Below, piece by piece: positions 9,619 to 21,959 of a stretch of 64,000 bases of DNA (position 1 is its first letter; every line of letters starts with the position of its first letter). Where the stretch lies: assembly GCF_051020955.1 (NCBI RefSeq), contig NC_135013.1, forward strand, positions 29,777,302 to 29,841,301, in the 5' to 3' direction. A program made the position numbers and the translations under genes. Under the pieces are notes generated by a model. That model saw only the letters and a list, made by a program, of their open reading frames with translations, did no database searches and had not been told where the DNA came from. Source of the stretch: Megalopta genalis (Eukaryota > Arthropoda > Insecta > Hymenoptera > Halictidae).

Positions 9619-11950
9619 GCCGGTTGGTATGCGGGACGCGGGCTAGCCGCTTACGTGATCGATCGACGGACGCGGGCGTCGTCGTTTCTACGTGTAGGCG
9701 GTAATCGGCTGTAATCGTCTGCCGGGGCCATGGGAATCGCGAGCACCTGCTTGAATTGTTCCTCGCCTCTCTTCCCTTCACCTCTTCCTCCCGCCCCGCC
9801 GCGTTTCTTCCCCCTTTTTCAACGCTGTCGCGCCTCGGTCACTCGCGAACCGCGCCGGGAACAGCGCTGACCTCTATCCAGGGCACCGCGGTTCGGGCGC
9901 TGCGCTGCGCTTTCGGGTGCAACGCTTTTCAGATTTTCAGTGCAACGCTGCTCGAGGTTGATCTGTTCACCCTCGCAAGACGGCGGCCGGGTCCGCGGCG
10001 AACTTTACGCACTACGTGCGAGGAAACGCGATGAATTACTTATGAATAAATAGGCAAAAATAAATTTAATTTATATTTATATATTTATATATTTATATAT
10101 ATTATTTAATTATATTATATTTTATTATTTATTATATATTACGATAAATTTAATTATATAAATATTGATTAATTCTCAACCAGCTCACGTTGTGACAATA
10201 TTAGCAATAATAAGAAAATAAATAAACCAACGGAGGTGAAATGAAGCTCTTTATTTATTTAACACGTATATATAAATGATGGTACGGGTCGTGCGAGACC
10301 CGACCACCGGCCACTATGGTCCGTCATGCGAGAATTAACCCTCTGCACTAGGCTCAATGTTAGAGTACAATTTTCAGCGAATTTGATGAGGTTCTCCTCC
10401 AAGTCACGTTCTAGTAAAAAATGATTGAAACGATAAGGTCAACGATAGGAACTTTGGGGAGTTATAATGCGACGCGAACCTTAAAAAATCGTAGTTTCTT
10501 TTTAAAATAAACAATAGTCGTCGGTAAGTACTGGTGTAAACGAACGTATTTGTCAGAACCAGGTTGGCACTAGATTTACTAAATATATATATTAATTTTT
10601 ATATTAATTTTTGAAAACAGCAATAAGACGTCTGTTCCGATCTTTAATATTTATATTATTATTATTATTATCATTATTTGTAATATTTACCGCAGATAAC
10701 AAATACATTGAATAAATAACCCATAAACGTACCATTACAATCTGGATAATCATAAATTACAAAATTGTAATTTTACATTTTGTAAAGCGTTCCGTAAAAC
10801 GTTCAAGTTCCCCTCGAACTTACAATTTCATTGCCAGCTCAGCGGTGAAAATGTTTGCAACGAGGCACGTTCGTACGGTCAGCCTAAGCTCCGGGGTCAT
10901 CGAAAAAGTAGCATGACGCTGGGTCCGCGGTTGCCCACGGTCCCATCCATATTCATAGGCAGGAGGAACGAAGGCACCTCGAAGCGCCGCGGCGATAAAT
11001 CGATCGGTCGGTGATCACCGAGCCGAAACGCGGCGTTGCGTATCTCGATTTCCAGCGGCGTAGAACGTCACCGGGGCCCGATATAGCGGCGGCGCGAAGA
11101 GGACGCGACGCAACGGAGGAACTCGTTTCGGTGCGTGTTTTACAAACGTTCCTTGCCAAGCGGACCGCTGGTGCACGAGCTATCCAGTTACCGGGGGCAT
11201 AAATTCGTGCCGGGATTACAGTATATCAGCTGCCGTTGAACTTATCAATAATCCCCCGGGCTAATGCCGCATTCGTTAGACGTGTCAGCCGCGGTCGCGC
11301 GATCCGGGAAACCGATCGCCGGAGCAGAAAAGCCCCGCTATGCCTGCGCGATCTGTTATCGCGGCATCGGATCGGCTTTATCGGCGCCGATCGACGATCC
11401 GCCGACACTCATCCTTTACCGAACGCGTAATCTAACCGTTCGGCCGGCCACGCTGATTCGATGTGCCATTTGTATACCATATTCCGCGCCGCTCCTTCTC
11501 GTCGCGCTCGCCGATCGTGAGCGCACGCGATTCTATTATGCGGTTCGCACGCCGCGGCGTGCCGGGGTGGTCCTCCCTAGCGTACAACGAATTCTTTCCG
11601 TGATTTCGCAGCGAGAGGATCGCGTCCGCGAAATTCGGAAGCAGTCGGATCGCGAGAACGAGCATCGACGATTTAATTTTATCTTAGAACGTGATTACGG
11701 TTCGTTCGTTTCGGATCAATGTTGAATTTCTTTTTAATGCAATGACAATAGGAGACGATAGACAGATGATGAGCTTTACGTGACAATTCCGAAAATGTTC
11801 ACGAAGCGTTTAAATCTGATTTACCATTAAATGCAGAATTCGACGGTTTAAAAACGCCGATTTTGATGAAATTTTTCTGAGAGACAGTTCTACGAAAAAT
11901 ATATTTGACAATTACTCTTTTCTTTTGTCGGTCATCATCGATATTTGGAA
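9619..11950. other. Unassigned sequence with AT tract and CpG-rich part
   Basis: It contains a short AT/TTTA tract at 10060-10165, an isolated TTAA-element-like end TTAACCCTCTGCACTAGG at 10335-10352 (partner end not found), a small hairpin CGGGTC/GACCCG near 10286-10303, and a CpG-rich segment 10900-11700 carrying overlapping frames on both strands. None of the frames, including the 153-codon one at 11264-11725, looks like a known protein. Confidence 0.45.
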
Positions 11951-11953
11951 GCT

Positions 11954-12003
11954 GAAAACAACCCTTGAAGTTAGCGTTCGAATGTACATCCAGGGTTGTT
12001 TTC
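11954..12003. repeat. Short perfect hairpin, 12-bp arms
   Basis: GAAAACAACCCT at 11954-11965 is the exact reverse complement of AGGGTTGTTTTC at 11992-12003, with a 26-base loop. It may be the core of an old transposable element or a structured RNA segment; I cannot tell which. Confidence 0.6.
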
Positions 12004-12243
12004 ATAGTTTCAACCTCGATTATGGTCGGTAAAATATGCACGCGACGAATGTTTTTTTAAAAACTGTGTCTCACAAAAATGTTATGAAAATTGGTGTTTC
12101 GATTGTAATAATTTCTTAGAAGATGAAGAAAGTTTATATTTATTTCGTGCTCACGTAAACTTGCGTGCTTATGTATCGATGACAAGAGAGCATAATTTTA
12201 TTTCGACTTAAAAGAAAACGTAATAACATATGTGCAAATTATC

Positions 12244-12432
12244 ATATCACCATAAATCATCTATCTCATCTCATGTATATATATTATACTATAAGTAAAC
12301 TGTAATTATTTATTAGTATTACTATATACTTATATATATATGAGATGAGATAGATGATTTATGGTGATATGGTAATTTATATAAATATAAATATATATAT
12401 TTATATAAATTACCATATAACCATAAATCATC
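12244..12432. repeat. Nested palindromes (two competing hairpins)
   Basis: The arm ATATCACCATAAATCATC plus TATCTCATCTCAT (from 12244) is repeated in inverse at 12340-12370. The downstream GGTAATTTATATAAAT... at 12371 is itself palindromic to 12414. CCATAAATCATC at 12421-12432 is a third copy of the outer arm. So the middle GATGATTTATGG can pair either leftward or rightward. The AT-rich centres suggest cruciform extrusion or a hairpin MITE origin. Confidence 0.85.
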
Positions 12433-13150
12433 AATTAGGCTCATGAAAGTGGGGGAAAGGATTAAGAAAAGCAATAAGATCAACGAAGACGCGCATTTGA
12501 CGCGAGTGTCCGAAGTACTGGAGAAGTAAATTACGTGTTTTGGAACTGCCTGTACCGATGCATCGACATAGTTCGACGGGATTTACAGTTTCAGCCGGTC
12601 GATCGGCGAGTCGATTTTCCCTTATTCCCATGCATTCAGTTCTCTCCGCCTCAGTCAGTATCCTTGGACAATGGCATACGCGACGAGCAGTACGGAAATT
12701 TGTCGCGTTCCTTCTGCCGGCCCCTTTCCTCTCGTTGCCGGGCCCCTGTCCGCGACCGGGCCCCAGCGTCTCCTCGCACACTCGGCAAGTTTGCGGCGTG
12801 GCGCCAATAGAATCGAGGGAACGCACGAGCGCTGTTCTCACGAGGCGTGCGTGCGTGCGTGCGTGCGTGCATGCCTGCGTAAGCTTGTCTCGCGGGCCCC
12901 TCTCGTGAATGGAAGTAGGAGGCAGGGGCCCTCTGCCAGCGATGGGTATTTCTCCCTTTTTATCGCGAGTACTCGAACAATTGAAATTCACGACGTCTTC
13001 GGTTGCTTCGCATATCGTCGTCGACGGATGTCGGTCGTCGTCGGCAATCGTCGACCATCGTCGGCCGTCGCCGGATTTTTCAAGACCCGTAGGACCAATT
13101 TTGAACTCGGCGCGCCGTAGAGATGACCGGTGATTACTATTACATATATT
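12433..13150. other. Unassigned, CpG-rich sequence
   Basis: Overlapping open frames run on both strands, the longest 240 codons on the minus strand (12431-13153). It contains an HARTHART run made by the tetranucleotide repeat at 12845 and shows no domain. The mutual overlap of frames on both strands fits composition bias rather than genes. Confidence 0.4.
12845..12880. repeat. (GTGC)n microsatellite
   Basis: Six GTGC units in a row are followed by the variants ATGC and CTGC. Confidence 0.9.
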
Positions 13151-13370
13151 CAAAATTACTGCATGTACTCAATTGTTTTTTTATTTATACTGTAGTTATG
13201 ATACTATAATATAATTTTACTATAAGTAATTATAGTATATATAATTCTACTAATATATATATATTATAGTAATATTAATTTAATAATATATATACATATA
13301 TAGTAGATATATATAATTCTATTATATTATAATTATACTATAAATAAACTGTAATATTTAATCATTTTAA
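13150..13370. repeat. AT-rich simple sequence
   Basis: Mixed TATA, ATAGTA and TAATATA words with short inverted arms such as ACTATAATATAATTTTACTA. No element ends are recognisable. Confidence 0.7.
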
Positions 13371-13436
13371 TAAACCTTACTAATATCATGGAGTTCGAAA
13401 TTTCTACCAATTTTACCATTAAACAATGAAATTAAA

Positions 13437-13690
13437 ATAAATTAAAATATGAAATAGGAAAAAATTAGACGAAAATCTGAGAAAACAAATTAATCATTCT
13501 GGATTAATGAATTTGCGAAAATAAAATTAAAATATGAAATAGAATGAAATTAGACGAAAATATGAGATAACGAATTAATCATTTCAGATTGATAAATTCG
13601 CAGAAATTAAATTAGAATATGAAATAGGAAAAAATTAGACGAAAATATAAGATAACGAATTAATCACTCCGGATTAATGAATTTGCGGAA
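13437..13690. repeat. Three-copy tandem repeat, 85-bp unit
   Basis: ATGAAATAG occurs at 13449, 13534 and 13619, 85 bases apart. Each is followed by AAATTAGACGAAAAT and later AATTAATCA(T/C)T and GATTAATGAATTTGCG. Small substitutions separate the copies. Confidence 0.93.
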
Positions 13691-14651
13691 TAGTTCGGAA
13701 TTGAACGAACACGTCGGGATTACTAGGAGTGTCTCGAGGCTGTTACTGGCCACGGGGCTGTCACGTGTGTCGCCAGGGGCTCGCGGGGTCCGCATGACAA
13801 CGCGCACGGAGGCTGCACTCGTTTTAATCGACCGGCGACGCCGATTCCGTCGGCGTTCTTCCCTCGGAATTTACCCGGCTGGAATTAGGAAGGAGATGAC
13901 GACGAGTAGTACTGCCGCAGCGTATTAGAAGGTGCGACGAGATTGGTCCCCGGGGTTCATCCGTGTCTACTTCGGTGTACGGTATCGCGTGTTCGCTACT
14001 GTCTCGGTAGGAATAGTAAACGGAATCCTTCGGATCGATTCAGGGAAGCTGGAAGGGCGTCATTCTCCTGAAATACTTCGCTTTTAATCTAATCGGGCGC
14101 GGAACCGGATAAACGGGGAGACGAAGCTTGTTCCGAACTTTCTGGGGAAATTAATCAATTATTCGGAAAGGTATAATTATAGGGAGGTGTAAAGGTATAA
14201 TAGGAGGAATTGACGGAATCGAAGGAGTAATATATAATTTAATTAAAACAGTACTCGAGACTCTATTTTAATCTTCGCTGGAAAATTTGGAAATACTTTC
14301 ATTATCCTCGTTCCTATTTCTTCGTTTTCCTCTTGTCTGCCTTTTTCGGTTGCACTCGTCTTGTATTTTTAACTTTACGGCTGTTTAAAAATACGAAGCT
14401 GCACAATCGGCCTGAATCTAATCGAAATTAGCGTACGTAGGTGTTCATCATAGGACTGCGGGTTTTTTGCATTTATGGGAAAGTCGACCAGATGAAATTA
14501 CAAAACGGTAGGAACATTTTAAAAAATCGAAGAATACTGTTGCATTATTTTTAACTAAAAATATAATTAACGGAAGGAAGAAATGTCGCAATTAATGCAG
14601 ATATTTTCTAGTTCGCCTAAAAATCCGCTACTTGAAAATTCGTCATTCTTA
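13691..14651. other. Unassigned non-coding sequence
   Basis: CpG-rich to about 14060, then AT-rich. An 83-codon frame at 13677-13928 has no recognisable motif. Nothing else stands out. Confidence 0.4.
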
Positions 14652-14779
14652 AAACATATGCAACATTTATGAATATATTCACGTAATTTTTCTTCGGCAA
14701 AGACTTCCACGAGACGACAGATTTTTCCGCGAAAATAATTACATTTAGCAGCTAATAATAATCGACTCGCGGCAGAAGT
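14652..14779 (+). repeat. Long inverted repeat, left arm (128 bp)
   Basis: This arm, starting AAACATATGCAACATTTATG and ending CGACTCGCGGCAGAAGT, is the reverse complement of 15722-15849 at about 95 percent by eye. Both arms are 128 bases with the same outer and inner limits, and the space between them is 942 bases. The outer flanks are unrelated, which fits either a foldback transposable element of about 1.2 kb or an inverted duplication. Confidence 0.9.
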
Positions 14780-15721
14780 ATTATTATATATATAATACTT
14801 ATACTAATAATATATAATATATTATAAGTTAGTATTATAAATGCGAGAGAATCTACAAGAATCTACAACATTTTCCAAAAATACTTCGTTGCACAATTGC
14901 ATCAGCTACAAACGTATGACACATCAACAAAATGTTATCAAATTATCATTCTCTGTATTACAATAAAAATTATTTGTCCGGTCATATTTAATATTCGTAA
15001 GTTCCACGGCATTTTGTTGCGACGATAGATCCGCCGAGGCTTAATTTGCAAACTTAGTAAATCATATAGTTTTATCGTAGCGAGAAATCGAAGAAACGCG
15101 ACGATAAAGAATGCCCGAACGGATCGGACTACATTGTCTCGGCGAGCGTTCAATTAAATCGAAGACACGGACGGCAATCGCGGATCGAAAAAAAACGTGT
15201 TAACGGGCTGCTGCGTTCTTCGATTTCTTTCGCGAACGGTCACCTTCGTTCAGGCCGCGCTGCAGGCCCGCTTTGGTTCCTCGGCACGATATACGCCGGG
15301 CTCGTTACCATAAATCCATAAATATGAAAACTCGTTACCATCAGAATTTTTCAAATTGCTCCGGTTCCCATACGTACCGTGATTGGTAACGTATGTGCCG
15401 GCGCATCCTCGCAGGAAATACGAGACCTCGTAACCATAAAATCCCGAGTCAAAAATTTATTATTTCGCCGGCGCGCGAACGCTCTATGTTTTAGTTATGA
15501 GCAGGATTTCTCTGTTTATCGGCATCCATCTGAGCCCGCGTCTCCCGCCGATCAGCTCGCCGCACACTGCGCGCGCTTCGTCGAAGCGCATTCGAGGCGT
15601 CGCTTTTCGCCGGCATAAAATCTGCATTGCAAACATTCGACAATAATCCACTTGACTTCGGTAAATACTATTTTAAATTGCAGAAGCCGATGCAAAATCA
15701 CGCCCTCGCGCGTCTACGGAG
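14780..15721. other. Sequence between the 128-bp inverted arms
   Basis: It starts with an AT repeat (14783-14840) and is CpG-rich at 15200-15620. It has no long open frame (longest about 79 codons at 15379-15618), so no transposase is carried between the arms. Confidence 0.6.
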
Positions 15722-15849
15722 ACTTCTGCCGCGAGTCGATTCTTATTAGCTGCTAAATCTAATTATTTTCGCGGAAAAATCTGTCCTCTCGTGGAAGACT
15801 TTGCCGAAGAAAAATTACGTAAATATATTCATAAATGTTGCATATGTTT
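15722..15849 (-). repeat. Long inverted repeat, right arm (128 bp)
   Basis: Inverse partner of 14652-14779. Differences are scattered single substitutions, for example CACGTAATTT versus TACGTAATTT and GACGACAGAT versus GAGGACAGAT. Confidence 0.9.
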
Positions 15850-16829
15850 TATTCCGCGTAGTTTAACAATTGCACACCTTGTACGTATTATAATTCTAAT
15901 CTTCGAAAATTTCTACACAATTTTCACTTCGATCGAATTAAATTTCGTTTCATCTTCAGATATATTGCACTCGATTCCTTAAATCGCGAATGCAAAAATT
16001 GCTGTTAAAATGTTCGTATCTTTCTTGAAGTACCTTGAAGAGCTTTCTCGAAGAGCTTCGTGTCGTCGTACGAGAGCTCGTTCTCGAAGAACTTCTATTT
16101 CTCGGAGAACGAAAACGTCCGAGTCGCCGGAGTTCCCCACGAATTTCCATGGGCTTAGAAGGGTTTCATTTTTGAACATTGACAAAGGGACTGAGTTTAT
16201 CGATCGATCAGCCTGTAGAGCCCGGTATCATGGAAGGCCTGCGTGTCTCGATGCTGGGATACATAATTTACGCTTCCGCAGAGATCCTTATCCCGCCGGA
16301 TTATTCATTCGCCGAAGAAGTCGAAGCTCGTGACGCGATACGTTTGCGAAGTCACGGCGAAGCGAAGCCCGTTTACTTCAGTGTCGTTTCTTCTTCGGTT
16401 ATTGATATGCATCGGGGGTACTCCACCCGCCTGGTGTCCAACACCGTGGTAAAATTCTGGCCTTCGACGCTCTCGTCGTCGACGTTTCGGAACGTTACTT
16501 CGTCCGCGATATTTCCCGACGAGGCACATCGCCGCACCGTGACATTCGATCGCTCGGCCGCACTCGCGACTCGAAGAATCACAGAAACTGACAAGCACAG
16601 ATTATTCGAACGCGAAACCGTGAGTTACGTTTTTGTGAAGACAATGAAGACGTTAGACGTTTATTTTATACGTTCGTGTAAAAATTGTTCGGGCGAAATA
16701 ACAACCAATGAAGACATCGGAACAATTAAAGAATATTTTTACATTCTTCTTAATTGATCGAAATTATTCATAGAAGAAATACATTTTCTCCGATTTATCT
16801 TCCTTACAATTTGTAAAAAGTCTTTTATA
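15850..16829. other. Unassigned sequence with a 192-codon open frame
   Basis: The plus-strand frame 16179-16757 is one of the longest outside low-complexity DNA, but its first codon is TTG, other frames overlap it on both strands, and no motif, repeat or membrane pattern is recognisable. I treat it as unproven. Sequence 16010-16110 has repeated GAAGAGCTT/GAAGAACTTC words. Confidence 0.4.
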
Positions 16830-17188
16830 CAGCGAGTCCCAAAATTATGGCAGTTTTGGAAAATTTTGGGTTCCTGAGGTCATTTCAAGTAACTTTTTCC
16901 TCAGTGAAAATGCAATCCGCGGCTTCGTTTACGAGTTATTAACGAAAAGCAGTGACCAATGAGAGATCGCGCACGGCCGACGCCCCGCCCTCGCGACCAT
17001 TGCTGCTGCGTCAGATGGCCGGCGCGGCGCAGGGGCGGAGCGCCGGCCGCACTCTCTTTCCGATTGGTCAGCGTTTTTCGTTAATAACTCGTAAACGAAG
17101 CCACGGATTGCATTTTCGCTAAGGAAAAAGTTGCTTCAAATGATCTGAGGAATCCCTCATGGAAGTACCATAATTTTAGGACACTCCG
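16830..17188. mobile_element. TA-flanked palindromic MITE with GC-rich centre, copy 2
   Basis: It begins CAGCGAGTCCCAAAATTATGG after TA (16828-16829) and ends CATAATTTTAGGACACTCCG before TA (17189-17190). The inner arms (TTCCTCAGTGAAAATGCAAT against ATTGCATTTTCGCTAAGGAA) and the CGCACGGCCGACGCCCCGCC centre match 8385-8783. The centre is shorter, lacking the second AGTGGTCGCAAG block. No coding capacity. Confidence 0.88.
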
Positions 17189-17190
17189 TA

Positions 17191-18699
17191 GATCACAGTG
17201 CCTCGATCCAAGTGGAAATCTTTATTATTTATAACCTTTTGCAATCGAAGCTACCTTAACTCTATTTTATATAACAGAACCTTTACATTTTTAACGATGT
17301 TTTAAATACAATAGAGTTTAGTAGAATTTTCGGTTGGTTCTTCTGTGGATAAATTAATTGTTAACAGTCCCTGAGACTTTCTACAGCGGTTATAAAAATG
17401 TCAACAACCTCGTCACTTAAAACAGAATGTAGACAAATACAAATATGACGTTTCGTCGAGTCTTCGTTTAAACATCACTAAAAATATAAAAGTTCGTCTC
17501 TATTCGCAGCAGCGTAATTCAGCAAACGGAATTCTGAAGCGTGGTAGCAATTCGACGAGTCGGAAGGTGGCGTCTGGTAGCAAGTTAACCAGGCGCACAA
17601 TTGGATAACGGTGAATGGGTTGATCGGGGGAATCAGCTTTTCCGGCTTGGACCATTGGCACGATCAATGGTTCACCGACACGACCGCAACACGGGTCCAG
17701 GGGATGATGGTGTACAGCTGGCTGCGCTGTCAGACGCAGTCGCGATGCACAAGGAGCCACGGACCAAATGACGCTTGAAAACGCCAGGAAGCTCGGCCGA
17801 TCAGACGGAACCTGCGAAGCTTCCTCTCCAGGATGGAGGACCACCTACGGTCGCTTCTTCTTATTAATGTTAATAGATGTTTCGTCCTCGACCAGCAAAA
17901 CTAGCCGGGGTTAACGGTACCGCAATCGCTGTGGGAGAATGCCGGCCTTGTAGATGGCCCGGAAGATCTTCCTCCGCGAACAGAAACTGCATGTCCAGAG
18001 ATACCTACGCCGCTGTAATTTATACGAATCCTGCGTCCAGGTCTCGCCGCGGGTCCCATCAACCAGGGAGTTACCGTGGCCGACATTTCGCCGTTTGGAA
18101 GATAGAATGGCACCGTTTCCAACGATCGATAGATCGATGCGTGCCGGCTTCGAATGTACAAACAATTTATTAAATCGATGGAAAATTACTGTTATCAATA
18201 TGCTGGATACATGTTACGCTCGTATCTTATCGTTTTAATAGGAGACAGACTGCGGACACCGTGTTGGATGCTCCTTCGCATCGATCATACCAGCTTACGT
18301 AAGCTGCGAATTTATTTTACAAGATGTTAGGTTGTTCGGTAATCTCTGCTGCGTCTGGCTTATCGTCGCTGCACAATTAATTATTGTTAGGTTTAGGTCT
18401 GCAAAGTATTCCGTCGCTGTGTTGGTTGCACGATTTCTTTAGAAGGCTTTGGAGGAGATTTTTTTTTGCTTTCAGTTTCTGGTTTGAGATTATTGATTCG
18501 AAGTTGAACTTCATTTGCGAATCTAGTTCAAAGGCTTCTAAAATAATTTCAGGGATACGAATGTTTAAATCGTTATTTATGTTCATAATTAATAATATAT
18601 GTTTAGGTAAGTTGTTAGTGGACAAATTTTAAATGTGTGTAGTCACATCAAATTTTTTCCAATGCGGTAGTATTGCGAGAGAATTGCATTCTACTGCAA
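17191..18699. other. Unassigned sequence with short frames on both strands
   Basis: The minus strand has a 114-codon frame at 17500-17844 and an 82-codon frame at 18377-18625; the plus strand has matching-length frames in the same places. The region 17640-17800 reads open in more than one frame and is not low-complexity, so an old exon or pseudogene is possible, but I recognise no family. Confidence 0.35.
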
Positions 18700-18704
18700 C
18701 AAAT

Positions 18705-19200
18705 TTCTTCGATAAATGTATTCGAATAGAATTCGATTCGATTCGATAAATTGAATAAAATTCGATTCGACAAATTTATTCGAATAAAATTCGATTTGAC
18801 AAATTTATTGGAATAAAATTCGATTCGACAAATTTATTGGAATAAAATTCGATTCGATAAATTGAATAAAATTTATTCGAACAATTCCAATAAATTTATA
18901 CGAATAAAATTCGATTCGAAAAATCTATTCGAACAATTCAAACAAATTTATTCGAATAAAATTCGATTCGACGAATTTATTCGAGTAAAATTCGATTCGA
19001 TATATTTATTCGAATAAAATTTGATTCGACAAATTTATTTGAATAAAATTTGCTCCGAAAAATGTATTCGAGCAATTCGAATAAATTTATACGAATAAAA
19101 TTCGATTCGAAAAATCTATTCGAACAATTCGAACAAATATATTCGAATAAAATTCGATTCGAACAATATATTCGAATAAAGTACAATTCGAAATCTCATC
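18705..19200. repeat. TTCGA-type minisatellite, about 30-bp unit
   Basis: Units of the type 'TTCGAATAAAATTCGATTCGACAAATTTA' recur about 15 times, in variants with single substitutions and in 20- to 60-base higher periods (for example 'GAAAAATCTATTCGAACAATTC' at 18919 and 19107). The I/R/F/N/E-rich frames at 18977-19186 and 19050-19343 arise from it. Confidence 0.92.
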
Positions 19201-20563
<1,363 letters not shown>

Positions 20564-20567
20564 TTAA

Positions 20568-20805
20568 CCCTTTGCACTCGAAGCCATTTTAACTCTAAAT
20601 ATAAAATCATTTTTCTAAGTTGTAGTATTTCTATTTTATGTGACAAAATGCATTTTATGCGCGTGAAATTGACTTTTGGGACTCGCGCAACAGTTGCACT
20701 CTCAACGATCTTGTAAATCTAAACTTTCTTAATGTCAAAATTATCTTGAAACGTGATATAACAAATTTCAGTGCTGCCTCAGAGTCACCACTCGAGTGCA
20801 AAGGG
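20568..20805. mobile_element. TTAA-flanked MITE (piggyBac-type ends)
   Basis: It is flanked by TTAA at 20564-20567 and 20806-20809. Termini are inverted: CCCTTTGCACTCG at the left and CGAGTGCAAAGGG at the right, a perfect 13-bp match. It is 238 bp long and non-coding. TTAA target duplication is the mark of the piggyBac superfamily; assignment rests on that and the CCC start. Confidence 0.88.
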
Positions 20806-20913
20806 TTAATTACCGTGCTTCGACTACTGACATTAGCTCTAGCTAAATAAATCGTATAAATAAATGTGCGGACGTATAAATATTCCGTACTAAATAATTT
20901 AGTACAATCTGTT

Positions 20914-21134
20914 GTACTCAATTCTCCACAATTTATCCTCAGCTTGTAAACAAAAGTGGACAATTTGGGAACAGGAGATGCGATTATTCGTGTAATAACA
21001 AATAACCTTGACATAACCTCGATTTTATAATTGTCGACGATCGGCAAACTACAGAAATGGGTCGCGACTAATCTCCTCTTCTAATATCTCCTCTTCTGGA
21101 ATTGTTTATCTTTGTCCACGAGCTGAAGGAAAAT
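20914..21134. mobile_element. Palindromic TA-type MITE, decayed and interrupted by mariner
   Basis: CAGCTTGTAAACAAAAGTGG and ACAATTTGGGAACAGGAGATG match the left arm of the family at 27847. TCTCCTCTTCTGGAATTGTTTATC and GAGCTGAAGGAAAATT match the right arm. The terminal GGAGAATTTACTG expected after 21134 is missing because the mariner at 21135 begins there. Confidence 0.65.
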
Positions 21135-21161
21135 TGCGAGCGACGACTAAGTAATTGCCGG

Positions 21162-21612
21162 TTTCAGTTATAGATGTCTCTCACTCCCATTTTTATGATA
21201 TCCGTAAATGTTATATTATAAAATTATTATTATTATTATTACTATTATTATTATTGTGTTATTTTTTATTGTCCGTGAATGTTAGCAACTGGACAAATTG
21301 AATGCAGCGGTCAAGGAAAAGCGACCAGAATTGGTCAATCGTAAAGATGCCATTTTCCAGCAGGACAATGCTAGGGCAATGCTGATTTCAGTTATAGATG
21401 TCTCTCACTCCCATTTTTATGATATCCGTAAATGTTATATTATAAAATTATTATTATTATTATTATTACTATTATTATTATTGTGTTATTTTTTATTGTC
21501 CGTGAATGTTAGCAACTGGACAAATTGAATGCAGCGGTCAAGGAAAAGCGACCAGAATTGGTCAATCGTAAAGGTGTCATTTTCCAGCAGGACAATGCTA
21601 GGCCGCACACGT
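21162..21612 (+). repeat. Tandem duplication inside the mariner, about 225-bp unit
   Basis: TTTCAGTTATAGATGTCTCT occurs at 21162 and 21386. Each copy runs through the ATT repeat, the GTCCGTGAATGTTAGCAACTG segment and the transposase segment up to GACAATGCTAGG. The ATT run is one triplet longer in the second copy, and one G/A and one T/C substitution separate the coding parts. Copies are almost identical, so the duplication happened after insertion and recently. Confidence 0.95.
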
Positions 21613-21887
21613 CTTTGTCCACTCGGCAAAAATTGATGAATATTGGTTGGGAATCGATGTTACACCCACCATATAGCCCTGATCTCGCGACATCGGATTA
21701 CCACTTATTTCGATCCCTGGACAACTCCCTTCGTGGTAAAACTTTTAACGACGACGACGCTGCAAAATCTCACTTAACTCAGTTTTTGGCCGAAAAGGAT
21801 CAGACTTTCTACGAGCGTGGAATTTTCAAGTTGTCAGAGAGATGGCGAAAGGTCATCGAACAAAATGGAAAATACATTACAGATTAA
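21289..21887 (+). pseudogene. Mariner transposase, C-terminal part with internal duplication
   Basis: From about 21289 the sequence encodes LDKLNAAVKEKRPELV and a QQDNAR motif (first, truncated copy). After the duplication the frame resumes at 21516 and stays open to TAA at 21885-21887. The second copy carries QQDNARPHTS (second catalytic aspartate) and PPYSPDLATSDYHLF. The spacing from the D of QDN to the D of TSD is 34 residues, as in mariner D34D transposases. The helix-turn-helix domain and the first aspartate are absent. Non-functional as a transposase. Confidence 0.92.
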
Positions 21888-21959
21888 ACTTCGTTCCAAG
21901 TAAAAAAAATTTTTTATTTCATTGAACAAATCGGCAATTACTTAGTCGCCAACCCAATA

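Larger units (their letters stand above)
21135..21957 (+). mobile_element. Internally deleted mellifera-type mariner
   Basis: The right end is intact: the inverse of TTGGGTTGGCGACTAAGTAA ends at 21957 before TA (21958-21959). The left end keeps GACTAAGTAATTGCCG at 21144-21160 but its outer ten bases have diverged. Full mariners are about 1.3 kb; here the N-terminal DNA-binding domain and the first catalytic aspartate region are gone, and an ATT repeat with duplicated sequence occupies the gap. It cannot encode an active transposase. Confidence 0.9.

Noticed and set aside
10335..10352. Isolated TTAA-element end TTAACCCTCTGCACTAGG
   Set aside because: I could not find the inverted partner end within 500 bp, so it is not listed as an element.
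12431..13153. 240-codon minus-strand frame
   Set aside because: It sits in CpG-rich DNA with frames of similar length on the other strand, contains a tetranucleotide-derived HARTHART run, and has no recognised motif.
16179..16757. 192-codon plus-strand frame in non-repetitive DNA
   Set aside because: Its first codon is TTG, no family is recognised and no splice or promoter context supports it. Conservation would be needed to accept it.
17639..17800. Possible exon reading GLIGGISFSGLDHW onward on the plus strand and a 114-codon frame on the minus strand
   Set aside because: Both strands are open and neither translation matches a family I know; no clear splice sites chosen.
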